Positions 8,302 to 16,644 of a DNA stretch of 64,000 nt are shown piece by piece (positions within the stretch are counted from its first letter, which is position 1; each line of letters starts with the position of its first letter). The DNA comes from Methylobacterium phyllostachyos (lineage in GTDB: Bacteria > Pseudomonadota > Alphaproteobacteria > Rhizobiales > Beijerinckiaceae). Position numbers and translations under genes: made by a program. The notes under the pieces were generated by a model. The model saw nothing but the letters and a program-made list of their open reading frames with translations, did not search any database and had not been told where the DNA came from. The stretch is from NCBI RefSeq assembly GCF_900103445.1, contig NZ_FNHS01000023.1, positions 1 through 64,000 on the forward strand, read 5' to 3'.

Positions 8302-9077
8302 GAGGGTTTTAGGCGAGCATAGATAAAAGGTCGCTGATCCTGCTGTTCCCGGCGAAGCGGGCAAACAGGGCGAGGCTGACGTCCACCATGCGCTTGGTTT
8401 TCGAGACCACGATGGAGCGGCGTCGGAAGCGGGCCAGCCAATGCCGCTGCCGGGCGTTGTCCCGCTCAATGCCGTGGGTCTCGTCCTTGCCGGTATAGTG
8501 CTGCCCGAGCGGCAGGAGCACGGTGTAGGCAGCGTAATCGTCGGTGCAGTAGAGCCGGGTGCGCCAGCATGTGAGACGCGCGATCAGGCGCTCGCACGTG
8601 GCCTTGTCACGACCGCCGCACTCCCAGTCCACCAACTGCCCTGAAGCACGATCCCAAGCCTTCCAGATCCAGAGCGGCTCGGACTTTTTTTCAGGTAGTG
8701 CCACATCTCATCAAGCTCGATCACCACAGCCCGGCCTTCCGGCTCGGGCTTCTGCGCGTAGGCGGCGGCGAACTGCTCCAGCCAGGCCTGGATCGTGGGT
8801 GTCGAGACACCCAGCAGCTTGGCGGTGCGGTTCATCGACAAGCCGCTGACATACAGCAGGACCGCGGTGGCTTTCATCGCCAGCGGCTTGCCGCGAGCGG
8901 GCGTGTCGGTGAAGTTCAGCCCACAGGCCTTGCACCGATACCGCTGCTTGGAGCGCATCAGCCCGTTCTTGACCTGCTCCTCACTCCCACAGCGCTTGCA
9001 CCGCAGCCCCATAACCCACCTCCTGCCAAATTCGCTCGGCGAGGAAGGTGGGTCATCTATGCAGTCCTAAAACCCTC
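8302..9077 (-). mobile_element. IS1-family insertion sequence, complete, with 8-bp target duplication
   Basis: 776 bp. The terminal inverted repeats begin GAGGGTTTTAGG at both ends (8302 reading right; 9077 reading left) and stay related for about 23 bases through CATAGAT. The flanks are the perfect direct repeat CCGACGTC at 8294-8301 and 9078-9085, which is the IS1-type target-site duplication and points to recent insertion. The element carries insA and insB joined by a frameshift. It lies between the alcohol dehydrogenase and the EAL-CZB gene, only about 20 bases left of the edge of the 1.23-kb duplicated segment. Confidence 0.92.
8309..9012 (-). CDS. IS1-family transposase InsAB', made by programmed -1 frameshift
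   Basis: The first frame (9012 down to 8584) is InsA-like: CxxC...CxxC zinc ribbon (CKRCGSEE, CKACGLNF), then a helix-turn-helix ending in STPTIQAWL. The second frame (8704 down to 8309) is InsB-like and carries the transposase core: ELDEMW, CTDDYAAY and a late Glu/Arg region (GIERDNARQRHWLARFRRRS). The frames meet at a run of seven A on the coding strand (complement of 8685-8691), the slippery site typical of IS1. Both frames are undamaged, so it is probably active. The last codons overlap the inverted repeat. Confidence 0.88.
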
Positions 9078-9100
9078 CCGACGTCAGCCTCTCTGCGCAC

Positions 9101-10329
9101 GACGTCAGCCCGAATTGGGCGCACAGGGCAAGGCACAAGCCCTGATCGCAAAAGCTGCCAGAGAAGGCACCCCGAGCGTCCCTGTCAGCCGCTGATAAGG
9201 AGTAACGGGGGAGTAATGGGGTCAGGGGTCAGCCGCTGATCGAGAACGGCGTTGCCCGAACCGTTGTGACGCTCTGGCTTATGCGGCGACGGCGTCGCAG
9301 CGGAAACGTTGCGAGGGATCCGCCAGTGCCCGTTCCATCTCCTGCCGAAAACCCTCGGCTCCATCGTGCCAGCCGGCCGGGTCAGCCTCGTACAACGCCA
9401 TGACCTCGTGAAAGCGCTTGTGTGCGCATCCAAACGCGGTGTCGTGCATGTCGTGCTTGTCGAAGAACACCCCGATGCTGCAGGCATGCGGATCCTTCGA
9501 TGCATCCTTCCAAGCCACCGGTAGGGGCTGACCCATCAGGGTCCGACACGCCTCCACCACGCGCAGGTGGCCTGCATAGGCGCCCAGCATCGACGTCGGC
9601 GTCCGGTCCATCTCCATGCCCACCGTCGGCCGTGCCGCTATCCATGATGCGACGGACGCTCCAGGCATCGGCCGTGCGATCCCGTAGCCTTGCCCGAGAT
9701 CGACCCCGAGCACGCGCAAGGCGTCGCGGATCTCAGCCGTCTCCACGCCCTCGACGATAAGCCGCTTGCCGATGCTGTGAGCTAGGCTTTGTAGACTGAG
9801 CACGAAGTGTAGGTCCCGGGGCTGCTGTCGGAGCCCTCGCGCAAACGACTGGTCGAGCTTCATGATGTCGACGGGCAGGTCGCGTAGATTAATCAGGGAC
9901 GAGTAGGCGCTGCCGATATCGTCGAGTGCGATGCGGATGCCGAGCGCACGGATGGCCTGCAGGCGCTCTGACATTCGAGCATAATCCGGGGTTGCGTGGC
10001 CTTCCAACAGCTCCAGCACCACTGCGCCGTGCGGACTGAAGGCGTGCTGATCGAGTACGTCGCGCAGAAGATCGACGAACCCATCCGCGAGCACCAGCGG
10101 CACCTCGACGTTGACGCTGACGTAGGGACCTGGACCATCACCCGCCAAGCTCTGCCGCAGCGAGACCGCTTGCCCGAGCATCGTGCGAAACAGTTCGGTG
10201 ACGGCGTCCTGTGGCAGGCTGGACAGGAAGTCCGCCGGCGGAAGGAGCTGGTTGCCGCGCATGAGCCGCGCGAGCGCCTCGTAGCCGACGATTTCGCCTG
10301 TGCGCAGATCTTCGATCGGCTGAAAGGCA
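9101..10329. repeat. Long direct repeat, copy A (partner 57467-58695)
   Basis: The sequence is nearly identical to 57467-58695 at a constant offset of 48366, in the same orientation. It starts at GACGTCAGCCCGAATTGGGC in the non-coding flank and ends inside the EAL-CZB gene near the codons for AAFQPIEDL. Beyond both ends the two loci are unrelated. Confidence 0.9.
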
Positions 10330-10412
10330 GCCTGAACGTTAGCATTCAACTGGTTTGGCTTGAGATCACTCCGGTTAAGTGGCTTGCAGACCCGACGTGG
10401 GCGCTTGATCAT
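9279..10412 (-). CDS. EAL-domain c-di-GMP phosphodiesterase with C-terminal CZB zinc-sensing domain (copy A)
   Basis: 377 residues from the ATG at 10412 (AGGAAAG six bases upstream); a TTG at 10511 is an alternative. The EAL domain spans about 28-262: YEALARL (Glu45), SVNVE (Asn101), LELLE, ALDDIG (Asp164-Asp165), MKLDQ (Lys185) and EGVET (Glu221). The metal- and base-contacting residues are kept, so hydrolysis of c-di-GMP is likely. Residues 278-345 match the chemoreceptor zinc-binding (CZB) fold, with ligands His282, Cys311 (CSIG), His331 and His335 (HxxxH spacing). Zinc may therefore control turnover. Cytosolic, with no membrane segment. About 15 residues differ from copy B over the last 350. 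Confidence 0.85.
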   Translation of the reverse strand: MIKRPRRVCKPLNRSDLKPNQLNANVQAAFQPIEDLRTGEIVGYEALARLMRGNQLLPPADFLSSLPQDAVTELFRTMLGQAVSLRQSLAGDGPGPYVSVNVEVPLVLADGFVDLLRDVLDQHAFSPHGAVVLELLEGHATPDYARMSERLQAIRALGIRIALDDIGSAYSSLINLRDLPVDIMKLDQSFARGLRQQPRDLHFVLSLQSLAHSIGKRLIVEGVETAEIRDALRVLGVDLGQGYGIARPMPGASVASWIAARPTVGMEMDRTPTSMLGAYAGHLRVVEACRTLMGQPLPVAWKDASKDPHACSIGVFFDKHDMHDTAFGCAHKRFHEVMALYEADPAGWHDGAEGFRQEMERALADPSQRFRCDAVAA

Positions 10413-10621
10413 CAACTTTCCTAGTTGAAGGCGAGCTAACCGGGATTGAGTACGACCCAGAATTGCAGTCTGATCCAAGTTAGATTTATCAGTCGTTAAC
10501 GGCTGCGACAAAGCAGCACATATTTATTAGGCCTGCTCGACCTGCCGAACGCCGACAGAGCTTTTTCCGCATAGCTCGGACCGCTGTTTTCTGGCCTCGG
10601 TCGCTAGACCTGAAATGATCA

Positions 10622-10978
10622 ATGGCCGGGCAAAGGGGCTGCTGCGAAGGCTGCGGGCGGCCGCACGGGCGGATGGTCTACCACCTCGGCGACGGTCGCT
10701 GGTGGGATGCGGATGCCGGTCGGTGGGGCGACGGCTGGGGCCGTCGGATCCGGATCGTGGCAGAGGCCGACATCCTCAGGCGGGTGCGCCGGACCCGGGT
10801 GGTTCTGGCCGCCGCCCATCGAGACCACGACACCTCGAACAACGCGGACGCCAACCTCGCGGCCTTCTGCCAGCGGTGCCACATGATCCACGACCGGCCG
10901 GAGCACCAGCGGCGTCGGTGGCGCACCCTGTTCCGGCGGAAGGCGCTCGGCGACCTGTTCGGCGGGCCCTACGCGTAG
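10622..10978 (+). pseudogene. HNH-like zinc protein, copy 1, N-terminally truncated
   Basis: 118 residues from 10622. It keeps CEGCGRPHG, the HLGDGRWWD strand, AHRDHD and FCQRCHMIHD, the CxxC...CxxC plus HxDHD set of HNH-type folds. The roughly 25-residue start shared by the copies at 29149 and 35265 (MPIRREHR, FYPIDW, LSA.IRFGRA) is missing. Remnants of it (GRAKG) lie in a different frame at 10618, so an indel plus loss of the upstream part broke the gene. It may still be translated from the internal ATG. Divergent from the EAL-CZB gene. Confidence 0.65.
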
Positions 10979-11225
10979 AGCGTCTCCAACCGCCTACTGA
11001 CCGCCGTGGCGGCAGAGTAAACGAACGGTTCACCAACTCAGCGCAATTGCTCGGATCGCCTTGATCCCACCGCGATGTGACGACGTTCTACCGGCACACC
11101 CACCGGAGATACGCAGCCATGCTGATCCTCAATCCGCTCACCGGACAGATGGTCGAAGTGCGTGTTCCCCGACCGGGACCGAGGACCGCCTGATCAACAG
11201 CCGCCCTTCACGCGCGACCAAAGCC

Positions 11226-11453
11226 ATGACCCTTTCCGACCTCAACAAGCCCGCCGAACTCACCGTGTGGCCCGGCCATGCCCCGGCCCATGTCGCTGAC
11301 GCTCGTAGCTTCTCGACCCTGCGCGCGGCGCTGGTCGCAGCAGCCGAGGCGATCGACATGGAGGGTGCAAAACCATGGATCATCACCGAGGCCGGCGACA
11401 TCCTGGCGCCCAACTGGATCCGCGCCAACATCGGTACGTCCCGTCTGCAATAG
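11226..11453 (+). CDS. Hypothetical small protein
   Basis: 75 residues from the ATG at 11226 (MTLSDLNKPAEL). The upstream part of the open frame has no protein character. The sequence resembles a small alpha/beta protein: FSTLRAALVAAAEAID helix, then WIITEAGDILAP strand pair. Family and function are not recognised. A strong hairpin terminator lies 150 bases downstream. Confidence 0.5.
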   Translation: MTLSDLNKPAELTVWPGHAPAHVADARSFSTLRAALVAAAEAIDMEGAKPWIITEAGDILAPNWIRANIGTSRLQ

Positions 11454-11606
11454 GGGGTCGTGGGTCGGTACTTGCGGTGTACAACTCCCCCGCCGTGCCC
11501 ACACTTAAGCAACTGCTCAGCCAAGGCCTTGCTCGCCGCGCGGCATGACTGCTGCTAGATCGCATCTTGGCTTCGGTCCGCCGTGACAAACTCCGGGTGA
11601 AGCCAG

Positions 11607-11642
11607 GAGCCCGCCCGGTTGCCCCCAACGGGCGGGCTCTTT
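11607..11642 (+). terminator. Intrinsic terminator
   Basis: Long GC-rich stem GAGCCCGCCC/GGGCGGGCTC with an inner GTTG/CAAC extension and a C5 loop, followed by TTTC. Downstream of the plus-strand gene at 11226-11453. Confidence 0.7.
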
Positions 11643-11703
11643 CACGCCTTACCGTGTCGATCGCGCGCTGGTGACAGCCGCTTCCTCATGGCACCCACCG
11701 GCC

Positions 11704-11961
11704 ATGGCGATTTTCGACAAGGCCACCTGCGAGGTGCGGATCGACGGTGCGTGGCGGCTTATGCCGCTGATCGAGGCACATACCCAACATCGTGCCGCCG
11801 ATAAGCGATGCCCGGCCTGTCACGGGCGGGTGCACACGCAGGGATCCTACGCAGCGCAAGGGACCGTCGCCATGGCGCACCGGCGCACCCACGACGGCTG
11901 CCCGAGGTTGCCGCGGTACTTCACCGGGGAGCCGAAGCCGCACCCGCAGGCCCTGGACTAA
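11704..11961 (+). CDS. Hypothetical small Cys/His protein, possible zinc ribbon
   Basis: 85 residues from the ATG at 11704 (MAIFDKATCEV). It has CPACHGRVH in the middle and a His-rich segment ending RRTHDGC, so a zinc site from Cys and His is plausible. The N-terminal half is an alpha/beta stretch (VRIDGAWRLMPLIEAH). No family name can be given. The neighbours are other small genes of unknown role. Confidence 0.5.
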   Translation: MAIFDKATCEVRIDGAWRLMPLIEAHTQHRAADKRCPACHGRVHTQGSYAAQGTVAMAHRRTHDGCPRLPRYFTGEPKPHPQALD

Positions 11962-12052
11962 AGCCCACCACCCGCGCGGGTCCTATACGCGGATCCTCGG
12001 AAAATCTTGCAGCTGTGAAACTTCGCGCGGGGCGGTTCCGTACCGCTCGGCC

Positions 12053-12277
12053 ATGAGTGCTCAACACGACAAACCCACGTCCCAGGCTTCCGCCTTGGCC
12101 GTGCAAGCCCATGCTGCCCGCATCCGGAGTGCCTTTTCGATCGAGACCCTGGCGGCGCTGGCCCAGGTAGATCCCGAAACGATCACGGCATTGGAGAAGG
12201 GCGACACCATCAAGGATGTGGCTGCATGGGATCGGGTTTTGGACGTGCTCGGTCTACGTTCTGACAGCCACCGCTAA
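12053..12277 (+). CDS. Small XRE-like helix-turn-helix protein
   Basis: 74 residues from the ATG at 12053. The core FSIETLAALAQVDPETITAL followed by EKGDTIKD reads as helices 2-4 of an XRE/Cro-type fold, ending VLDVLGL. Likely a small DNA-binding regulator or antitoxin-like protein, with no visible toxin partner beside it. It ends just before the structured RNA candidate on the opposite strand. Confidence 0.55.
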   Translation: MSAQHDKPTSQASALAVQAHAARIRSAFSIETLAALAQVDPETITALEKGDTIKDVAAWDRVLDVLGLRSDSHR

Positions 12278-12289
12278 CTTGCAGGCCAT

Positions 12290-12450
12290 GGGCCGGCGCT
12301 CGCGGTGCCCAGTTCCCCCGCCGCACCGACCCTCACATGACCGCCCGGCCAAGGCTTCACGGGCGAGACCCAGGGAACTAGCCTGGGAACACTTGTCGTC
12401 ACGTGCTCGCCCGCTGCACGCCTTGTGGTGTCGCGAACGCCTCGGGCGCG
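12290..12450 (-). ncRNA. Candidate structured RNA, 6S-like (copy A)
   Basis: About 160 bases of intergenic sequence are clearly homologous to 55236-55398. On the minus strand the ends pair: GGCGUUCGC (from 12441) with GCGAGCGCC (to 12295). Copy B changes this to GGUGUUCGC/GCAGGGCACC, a compensatory C-G to U-A change. The remaining wobbles are G-U only on the minus strand, which sets the strand. An inner stem AGUUCCC/GGGAACU is also present. The GAGGNGUUCGC start, rod-like pairing and size suggest a 6S RNA, which binds RNA polymerase. The structure is inferred from pairing, and the 6S identity is a guess. Confidence 0.5.
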
Positions 12451-12731
12451 CGAGCGGGAAGAGGCGGGGCTTTAGCATGGGTTTCAATCCAAGCCATCGT
12501 GCCTGCGAACCCCGCACCCTCGGTTGGCACTGAGTAACGTAGGCTGAAGCGTCGGAACTGCTCCGGCAAAGCCGATAGCCGCGCTTGCGCGAGAACGTCG
12601 ATAGCGTGGTTCGACGAGCAGGAGAGCGCGGTACTGCTCGCTCCAATTCGCCTTGAGCGCTATGGGCGAGGCTATCATCGCTGCGGCAGTCGCACGATGC
12701 TGTCCACGGATCTGTCCGGGAAGAGCTGACT
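12451..12731. other. Intergenic region upstream of the chemoreceptor gene
   Basis: It holds the presumed promoter side of the structured RNA (minus strand) and the leader of the chemoreceptor gene (plus strand). I see no convincing ORF or terminator in it. Confidence 0.4.
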
Positions 12732-14351
12732 ATGCCGAACACGTTTGGCCTGAACCGCACGCTGGGCGGTGCCATCGGCGTCATCGCGCTGGTGTCGGTC
12801 CTCAGCAGCGGCGCAGTTTTGGCAACGCTCAATCGACTGCACGAAGCGACCGAAGAACGCCGCCAGGTGACACTGGTGATCCGCGGGCTGGATGCATTCC
12901 GGGCCGCTATGCTCAACCAAGAGACCGGGCTGCGGGGCTACCTGCTCACTGGGCGAGAGAGCAGCTTAGAACCCTACCGCGCGGGGCGTTCTGCTCTGGA
13001 CGAGACGATCGACCGTCTCGGAACCTTGATCGGCAACGATACCGTGTCGGCACGCTTGCTCGTTGATGCGGTGGCAGCCGCCCGTACATGGCAAGCTGAC
13101 GTAGGTGAGGCTGCCCTACGCAGCGCAGCCGACCCAGCGACACGCCCTGCCGCAGTCCGGATCGAGGCTGAGGGAAACGGCAAGCAGCTCTTTGATGCCC
13201 TGCGGGAGAAGCTCGCGACCATCGAAGCACTCAATGAGAAAGCTCGCGTGGCACTGAATGAGCGGGTCGCGTTGGCTGAGCGCAACGCGAGTATCGCCTT
13301 GTGGGGCGGCACTCTGATCACGCTCCTGATCTGTCTCGCGATTGGGATCGCCATCAACCGTCTGATCGTCCGGCCGCTGGTGCGCGTGATGAGCTTCGTC
13401 GAGCATATCGGGACGGGCGACCTCTCGCATACGCTCGGTGAAGGTGGGCACAACGAAATCGGCCGTCTGGGTCGAAGCCTGAACGCGATGGTGGCTGGGC
13501 TCTCGGACCTCGCCAGGACCAACCGGGCCGCCACCGCCGACCTCAACGCCGCCGCGGCCGAGATCCGCGCCTCGGCCCAGGAACAGGCAGCCTCCGTCGA
13601 GCAGCAATTCGCCGCCGTGCAGGAGACCGCCGCCACTATGGATCAGATTACCCAGTCAGGCGCGCAGACGGCCAAGCGCGCCACCGAGGTGATCGCCACC
13701 GCCCAGGCGACCGCCCAAACCTCCCGCCAGGGCCTGCGTGCGGTCTCCGACACCGCCAAGGCCATGGACGCGATCCGCGAGCAGGCCGAGGCCGTGGCCG
13801 GCAACATCGTCAGCCTGTCGGAGAAGACCCAGACGATCGGCGACATCATCGAGACGGTCAACGATATCTCGGAGCGCACCCACCTGCTCGCGCTCAACGC
13901 CGCCATCGAGGCGGCCGCGGCGGGCGAGAGCGGACGCAGCTTCTCGGTGGTCGCTTCGGAGATGAAGCTGCTCGCCGATCAAGCCAAGGCCGCCACCGTA
14001 CAGGTGCGCGGGATCCTCGGGGAGATCCAGCGGGGCATCAACACCTCGGTGATGCTGACCGAGGAGGCGGTCAAGCGCGCGGCGGCCGGCAAGACCCGCT
14101 CGGACACGACGCAGCGTACCATCGAGGAGATCACCGCCCGGGTGGAGGAGGGCGCACAGGTGTTCCAGCAGATCATCGCCTCGACGAACCAGCAGCAGAT
14201 GGGCATCGAGCAGGTGATGGGCGCGCTGCAGAACATCCGGCAGGCGAGCCAGCAGACGGCGGCCGGCACCCGGCAGGTCGAGACCGCCTCGGCCAACCTG
14301 ACGGAGCTGGCCCAGGCGCTCATGGCCCTCGCCGAACGCTACCGGCACTAG
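12732..14351 (+). CDS. Methyl-accepting chemotaxis protein with CHASE3 sensor
   Basis: 539 residues. TM1 about 11-31; CHASE3-type helical periplasmic domain 35-180 with the typical NQETGLRGYLLTG; TM2 188-208; HAMP 209-262; coiled-coil signalling domain to 515. The hairpin tip reads ISERTHLLALNAAIEAAAAGE, slightly off the usual ISxQTNLLALNAAIEAARAGE, so CheA/CheW contact may be altered. It would sense a periplasmic signal and steer CheA, or act in a non-motility Che-like pathway. No che genes lie nearby. The start follows GGGAAGAGCTGACT. Confidence 0.88.
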   Translation: MPNTFGLNRTLGGAIGVIALVSVLSSGAVLATLNRLHEATEERRQVTLVIRGLDAFRAAMLNQETGLRGYLLTGRESSLEPYRAGRSALDETIDRLGTLIGNDTVSARLLVDAVAAARTWQADVGEAALRSAADPATRPAAVRIEAEGNGKQLFDALREKLATIEALNEKARVALNERVALAERNASIALWGGTLITLLICLAIGIAINRLIVRPLVRVMSFVEHIGTGDLSHTLGEGGHNEIGRLGRSLNAMVAGLSDLARTNRAATADLNAAAAEIRASAQEQAASVEQQFAAVQETAATMDQITQSGAQTAKRATEVIATAQATAQTSRQGLRAVSDTAKAMDAIREQAEAVAGNIVSLSEKTQTIGDIIETVNDISERTHLLALNAAIEAAAAGESGRSFSVVASEMKLLADQAKAATVQVRGILGEIQRGINTSVMLTEEAVKRAAAGKTRSDTTQRTIEEITARVEEGAQVFQQIIASTNQQQMGIEQVMGALQNIRQASQQTAAGTRQVETASANLTELAQALMALAERYRH

Positions 14352-14365
14352 GCATCGGCCAAGGT

Positions 14366-14824
14366 CTATTCCGGTGCCCCGGGCTGGGTCAGTCCCGATT
14401 GAGCGATCTCCGCGAGGAAGACCTGTGCACGCGCGATGAATACGTCGATCTGCACGATGCCATAGTTGATCGCCGTGATGAGGTTCACGTTGGCGTCGTC
14501 GATCTGAGGATCGCCGGTCGCTTCGCGGCTACGCACATCCGCGAGTACCACCGTCATCTGATCGCGCTGCGCTCGCATGTCGGCGAGGATGACCTCACCC
14601 CGCGCCGCTTGCAGACTCGTCGCCCGGCCACTAGCCAGCAGCTGCACCGCAGCGACATCGACCCGGTCGAGCGAAGTACGCTTCTCGCCTCTTCTGCGTA
14701 GCGGGACGATGCCTTCGCTCATGATCCTGCGTCCGTAGGTGGCCGATCCCGGATAAGCGGACGTCGTCTCGGCACCGCGAGTACGTGCCCGGAGCGCGAC
14801 ACCGTCAATGGTGATGGCCATCAT
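14366..14824 (-). CDS. Hypothetical helical protein in ECF sigma operon (family copy A)
   Basis: 152 residues. The start overlaps the stop of the DUF2934 gene (ATGA at 14821-14824). It is homologous to the 119-residue protein at 62374-62733: both have IxPLR near the start, an LLAxGRA segment, L.xMRxQR/LRRQR, GDxxIDxxN and a final amphipathic helix (IVQIDVFIARAQ versus LAHIDLFIQRA). All-helical and soluble, function unknown. Being third in an operon with an ECF sigma factor suggests a stress-response role. Confidence 0.6.
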   Translation of the reverse strand: MMAITIDGVALRARTRGAETTSAYPGSATYGRRIMSEGIVPLRRRGEKRTSLDRVDVAAVQLLASGRATSLQAARGEVILADMRAQRDQMTVVLADVRSREATGDPQIDDANVNLITAINYGIVQIDVFIARAQVFLAEIAQSGLTQPGAPE

Positions 14825-15018
14825 GCCATCTCGACTTGCCTTCCCGTCTGCGCCACCCGCCGCTCAGCCTTCAGCTCACGCTCGGCCATGACCCAGAAGT
14901 GCAGATCGTAGCCCACGGGCCGGTGGTTCCGGTCCCACAGATCGTAGGCGCGCTCCCGGATCTCAGCGTGCGAGATCGTGGGCTCTACCGGACACGCAGC
15001 GCACGGATCCTGACTCAC
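14821..15018 (-). CDS. DUF2934 family small protein
   Basis: 65 residues. The core ISHAEIRERAYDLWDRNHRP followed by FWVMAEREL is the DUF2934 signature (xIRERAYxLWExxGRPxGxxxxHWxxAExEL). The family is small, of unknown biochemical role, and common near stress genes in Rhizobiales. Both ends overlap neighbours by the ATGA pattern, so the three-gene operon is translationally coupled. The N-terminal CAACPV adds two Cys. Confidence 0.75.
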   Translation of the reverse strand: MSQDPCAACPVEPTISHAEIRERAYDLWDRNHRPVGYDLHFWVMAERELKAERRVAQTGRQVEMA

Positions 15019-15749
15019 CTGCCGACCTCGCTTGATCCGCCGAGCGCCGAAAGCATCACCCCGTCACTTCCGATCTCGGTAGCCGGATAGCCGAGCGCCC
15101 GTGCGAGCTGATCCCGGGCGCGCCAGACGCGGCTCTTCACGGTCCCGACTTGGCAGCCCATGACCACAGCGGCTTCATCGTAGCTCAGATCTTTGATCGT
15201 CACGAGCACCAGCGCCTCCCGCATCACCGGCGCGAGCCGGTCGAGGGCGGTGCGCACGTCCTGAAGGTCGAGGCGCCCGGCCTGGTCGGGCGGGATGGCG
15301 AGCCGGGCAGTGTAGCTGCCGTCCTCATCCTCAACCTTTCGATGCTTTCTACGCCCCGAGTAGAAGGCGTTGCGCAAGATCGTGAAGGTCCAAGCCTCGA
15401 AGTTCGTACCGGGCTGGAAACTAGATTGATTTCTCCAGGCTCGTAGGAGTGTATCCTGCACGAGGTCGTCGGCTGCCGTGACGTCGTGTGCGAGCGAGAT
15501 GGCGAACCTTCGCAGGCTCGGCGCTACGGTGAGGAACTGCCGTTGAAACTCAGCCTCATCGCGGCTGCGTGCTTCGCCAAACGCGATGTCGAGTTTGGCC
15601 AGCAGGTCGGCGAAGTGCCCCGCAGCATCCAGCTCGGCATCCTCCTGCGCGTAGGCAGTGGCGAGCAGGTTCCCGAGACGTTTCCAGATCTGGTCGGAGA
15701 GCACGGCCCGGGATGCGTGTGAGGGATCCTCGACCGGTTCCGTACTCAT
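15015..15749 (-). CDS. ECF sigma factor with NepR-like N-terminal extension
   Basis: 244 residues from the ATG at 15749; a TTG at 15761 is possible. Sigma region 2 is at 70-135 (AADDLVQDTLLRAWRN, FEAWTFTILRNAFYSGRR) and region 4 at about 165-220 (LSYDEAAVVMGCQVGTVKSR). The first 60 residues are not sigma-like; 17-57 (LSDQIWKRLGNLL...HFADLLAKLD) resemble the two helices of the NepR anti-sigma factor of the general stress response. If so, the protein carries its own inhibitor. The sigma call is firm and the NepR call is inference. It leads a three-gene operon. Confidence 0.75.
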   Translation of the reverse strand: MSTEPVEDPSHASRAVLSDQIWKRLGNLLATAYAQEDAELDAAGHFADLLAKLDIAFGEARSRDEAEFQRQFLTVAPSLRRFAISLAHDVTAADDLVQDTLLRAWRNQSSFQPGTNFEAWTFTILRNAFYSGRRKHRKVEDEDGSYTARLAIPPDQAGRLDLQDVRTALDRLAPVMREALVLVTIKDLSYDEAAVVMGCQVGTVKSRVWRARDQLARALGYPATEIGSDGVMLSALGGSSEVGR

Positions 15750-16168
15750 CGTTGGAGCCAATAAGGAACGTGCGTCATCAGCTATCGCGGTTCGTTCGAT
15801 AAATCGTCCGCCTGCATACCCTCACCGCATAGCTTGGTCAGTGCGACCAACCGCGCGAATTCTCAAACGGTCTGATCAGTTGAGGTCGCCCGCTGCCCTT
15901 CGCCAGCCAATTTCAGAACATCCACCCCAAGCCTACAACGGCATGGGGCAGATCCAGGGCGGCGGCGTGCCGGATGGGGTATATGGCAAGGGGGCATGAA
16001 CGACGTCGTACAGCGCAGCGGCGCGCAGATGCGGCGGGCGGATTGAGGCTCACGGAACCGCCTCCCCGCTCGCGTGTCTACCTAGTACCCCAAGCGTAGA
16101 GACACCTATGCCCGCCCGGCCCAGTGCCGCGGCGGGTTTTTCGTCTTGCCTAGAATAGGAATGCAACT
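15750..16168. other. Intergenic region between sigma operon and 16169 gene
   Basis: 419 bases without a gene I can support. It holds the sigma-operon promoter side and the terminator at 16111-16141. I looked for an EcfG-type GGAAC-N16/17-CGTT promoter and did not find a correctly spaced one. Confidence 0.4.
16111..16141 (+). terminator. Intrinsic terminator
   Basis: Stem CCCGCC/GGCGGG around CGGCCCAGTGCCGC, followed by TTTTT. Plus-strand orientation, with no assigned plus-strand gene just upstream. Confidence 0.6.
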
Positions 16169-16390
16169 TTGACACGTTTTACAGTCTCATATGCAGCAGG
16201 CATGAGCGAGATAACGACAAAACATCAAACCAGCAGATCTGCTTTTGAAGAAGCGCGCGAGTACATCCGCAAAGGCTATCATGATGTGACGTTGATGGAT
16301 TTTGGGACGGGTGTCCGCAGCAGTGAGAGAGAAATCCGGACCAGACTTGACCGTGTTGATGAGTTTTACCGCGACAGCTGGGTGAAATGA
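16169..16390 (+). CDS. Hypothetical small protein
   Basis: 73 residues. The layout FTV...AFEEAREYIRKGYHDVTLMD resembles the 60-residue protein at 55889-56071 (FTV...ALAKATEMMRRGYLDVMIAD), suggesting one small alpha/beta family with a strand-helix-strand core. Function unknown. Lower GC than its neighbours. The start follows a plausible AT-rich leader. Confidence 0.5.
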   Translation: MTRFTVSYAAGMSEITTKHQTSRSAFEEAREYIRKGYHDVTLMDFGTGVRSSEREIRTRLDRVDEFYRDSWVK

Positions 16391-16644
16391 GGCTTAGGCG
16401 CCGTAGCATTTAACGGGAGGCTAGGCGCACCAACCATTCTTGTGGCGTCCCGAACTGAGGACAGCAGACAGTGAAGGTGGAGTGGCGCGAAAGACACTCA
16501 AACGCATGTTGCTATTCGTGTCCGGCGTGCGCGGGCACACACCGAAGCAACGTCGGCGACTTGATGCAGGATCGATCGCGCGCAATCCGAGTTGCCAGAC
16601 GCTTCAGGAGTTTCCTGCCGCACCAATCCCGACAGGAGATCGAC

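Noticed and set aside
12254..12916. 220-residue minus-strand frame across the structured RNA copy A
   Set aside because: Arg/Ser-rich, runs antisense into the chemoreceptor gene, and its frame is not kept in copy B.
13656..14348. 230-residue minus-strand frame over the chemoreceptor gene
   Set aside because: Shadow of the coiled-coil signalling domain; no motif.
15750..15830. GGAAC motif upstream of the sigma operon as an EcfG promoter
   Set aside because: No CGTT at 16-17 bases spacing in either direction.
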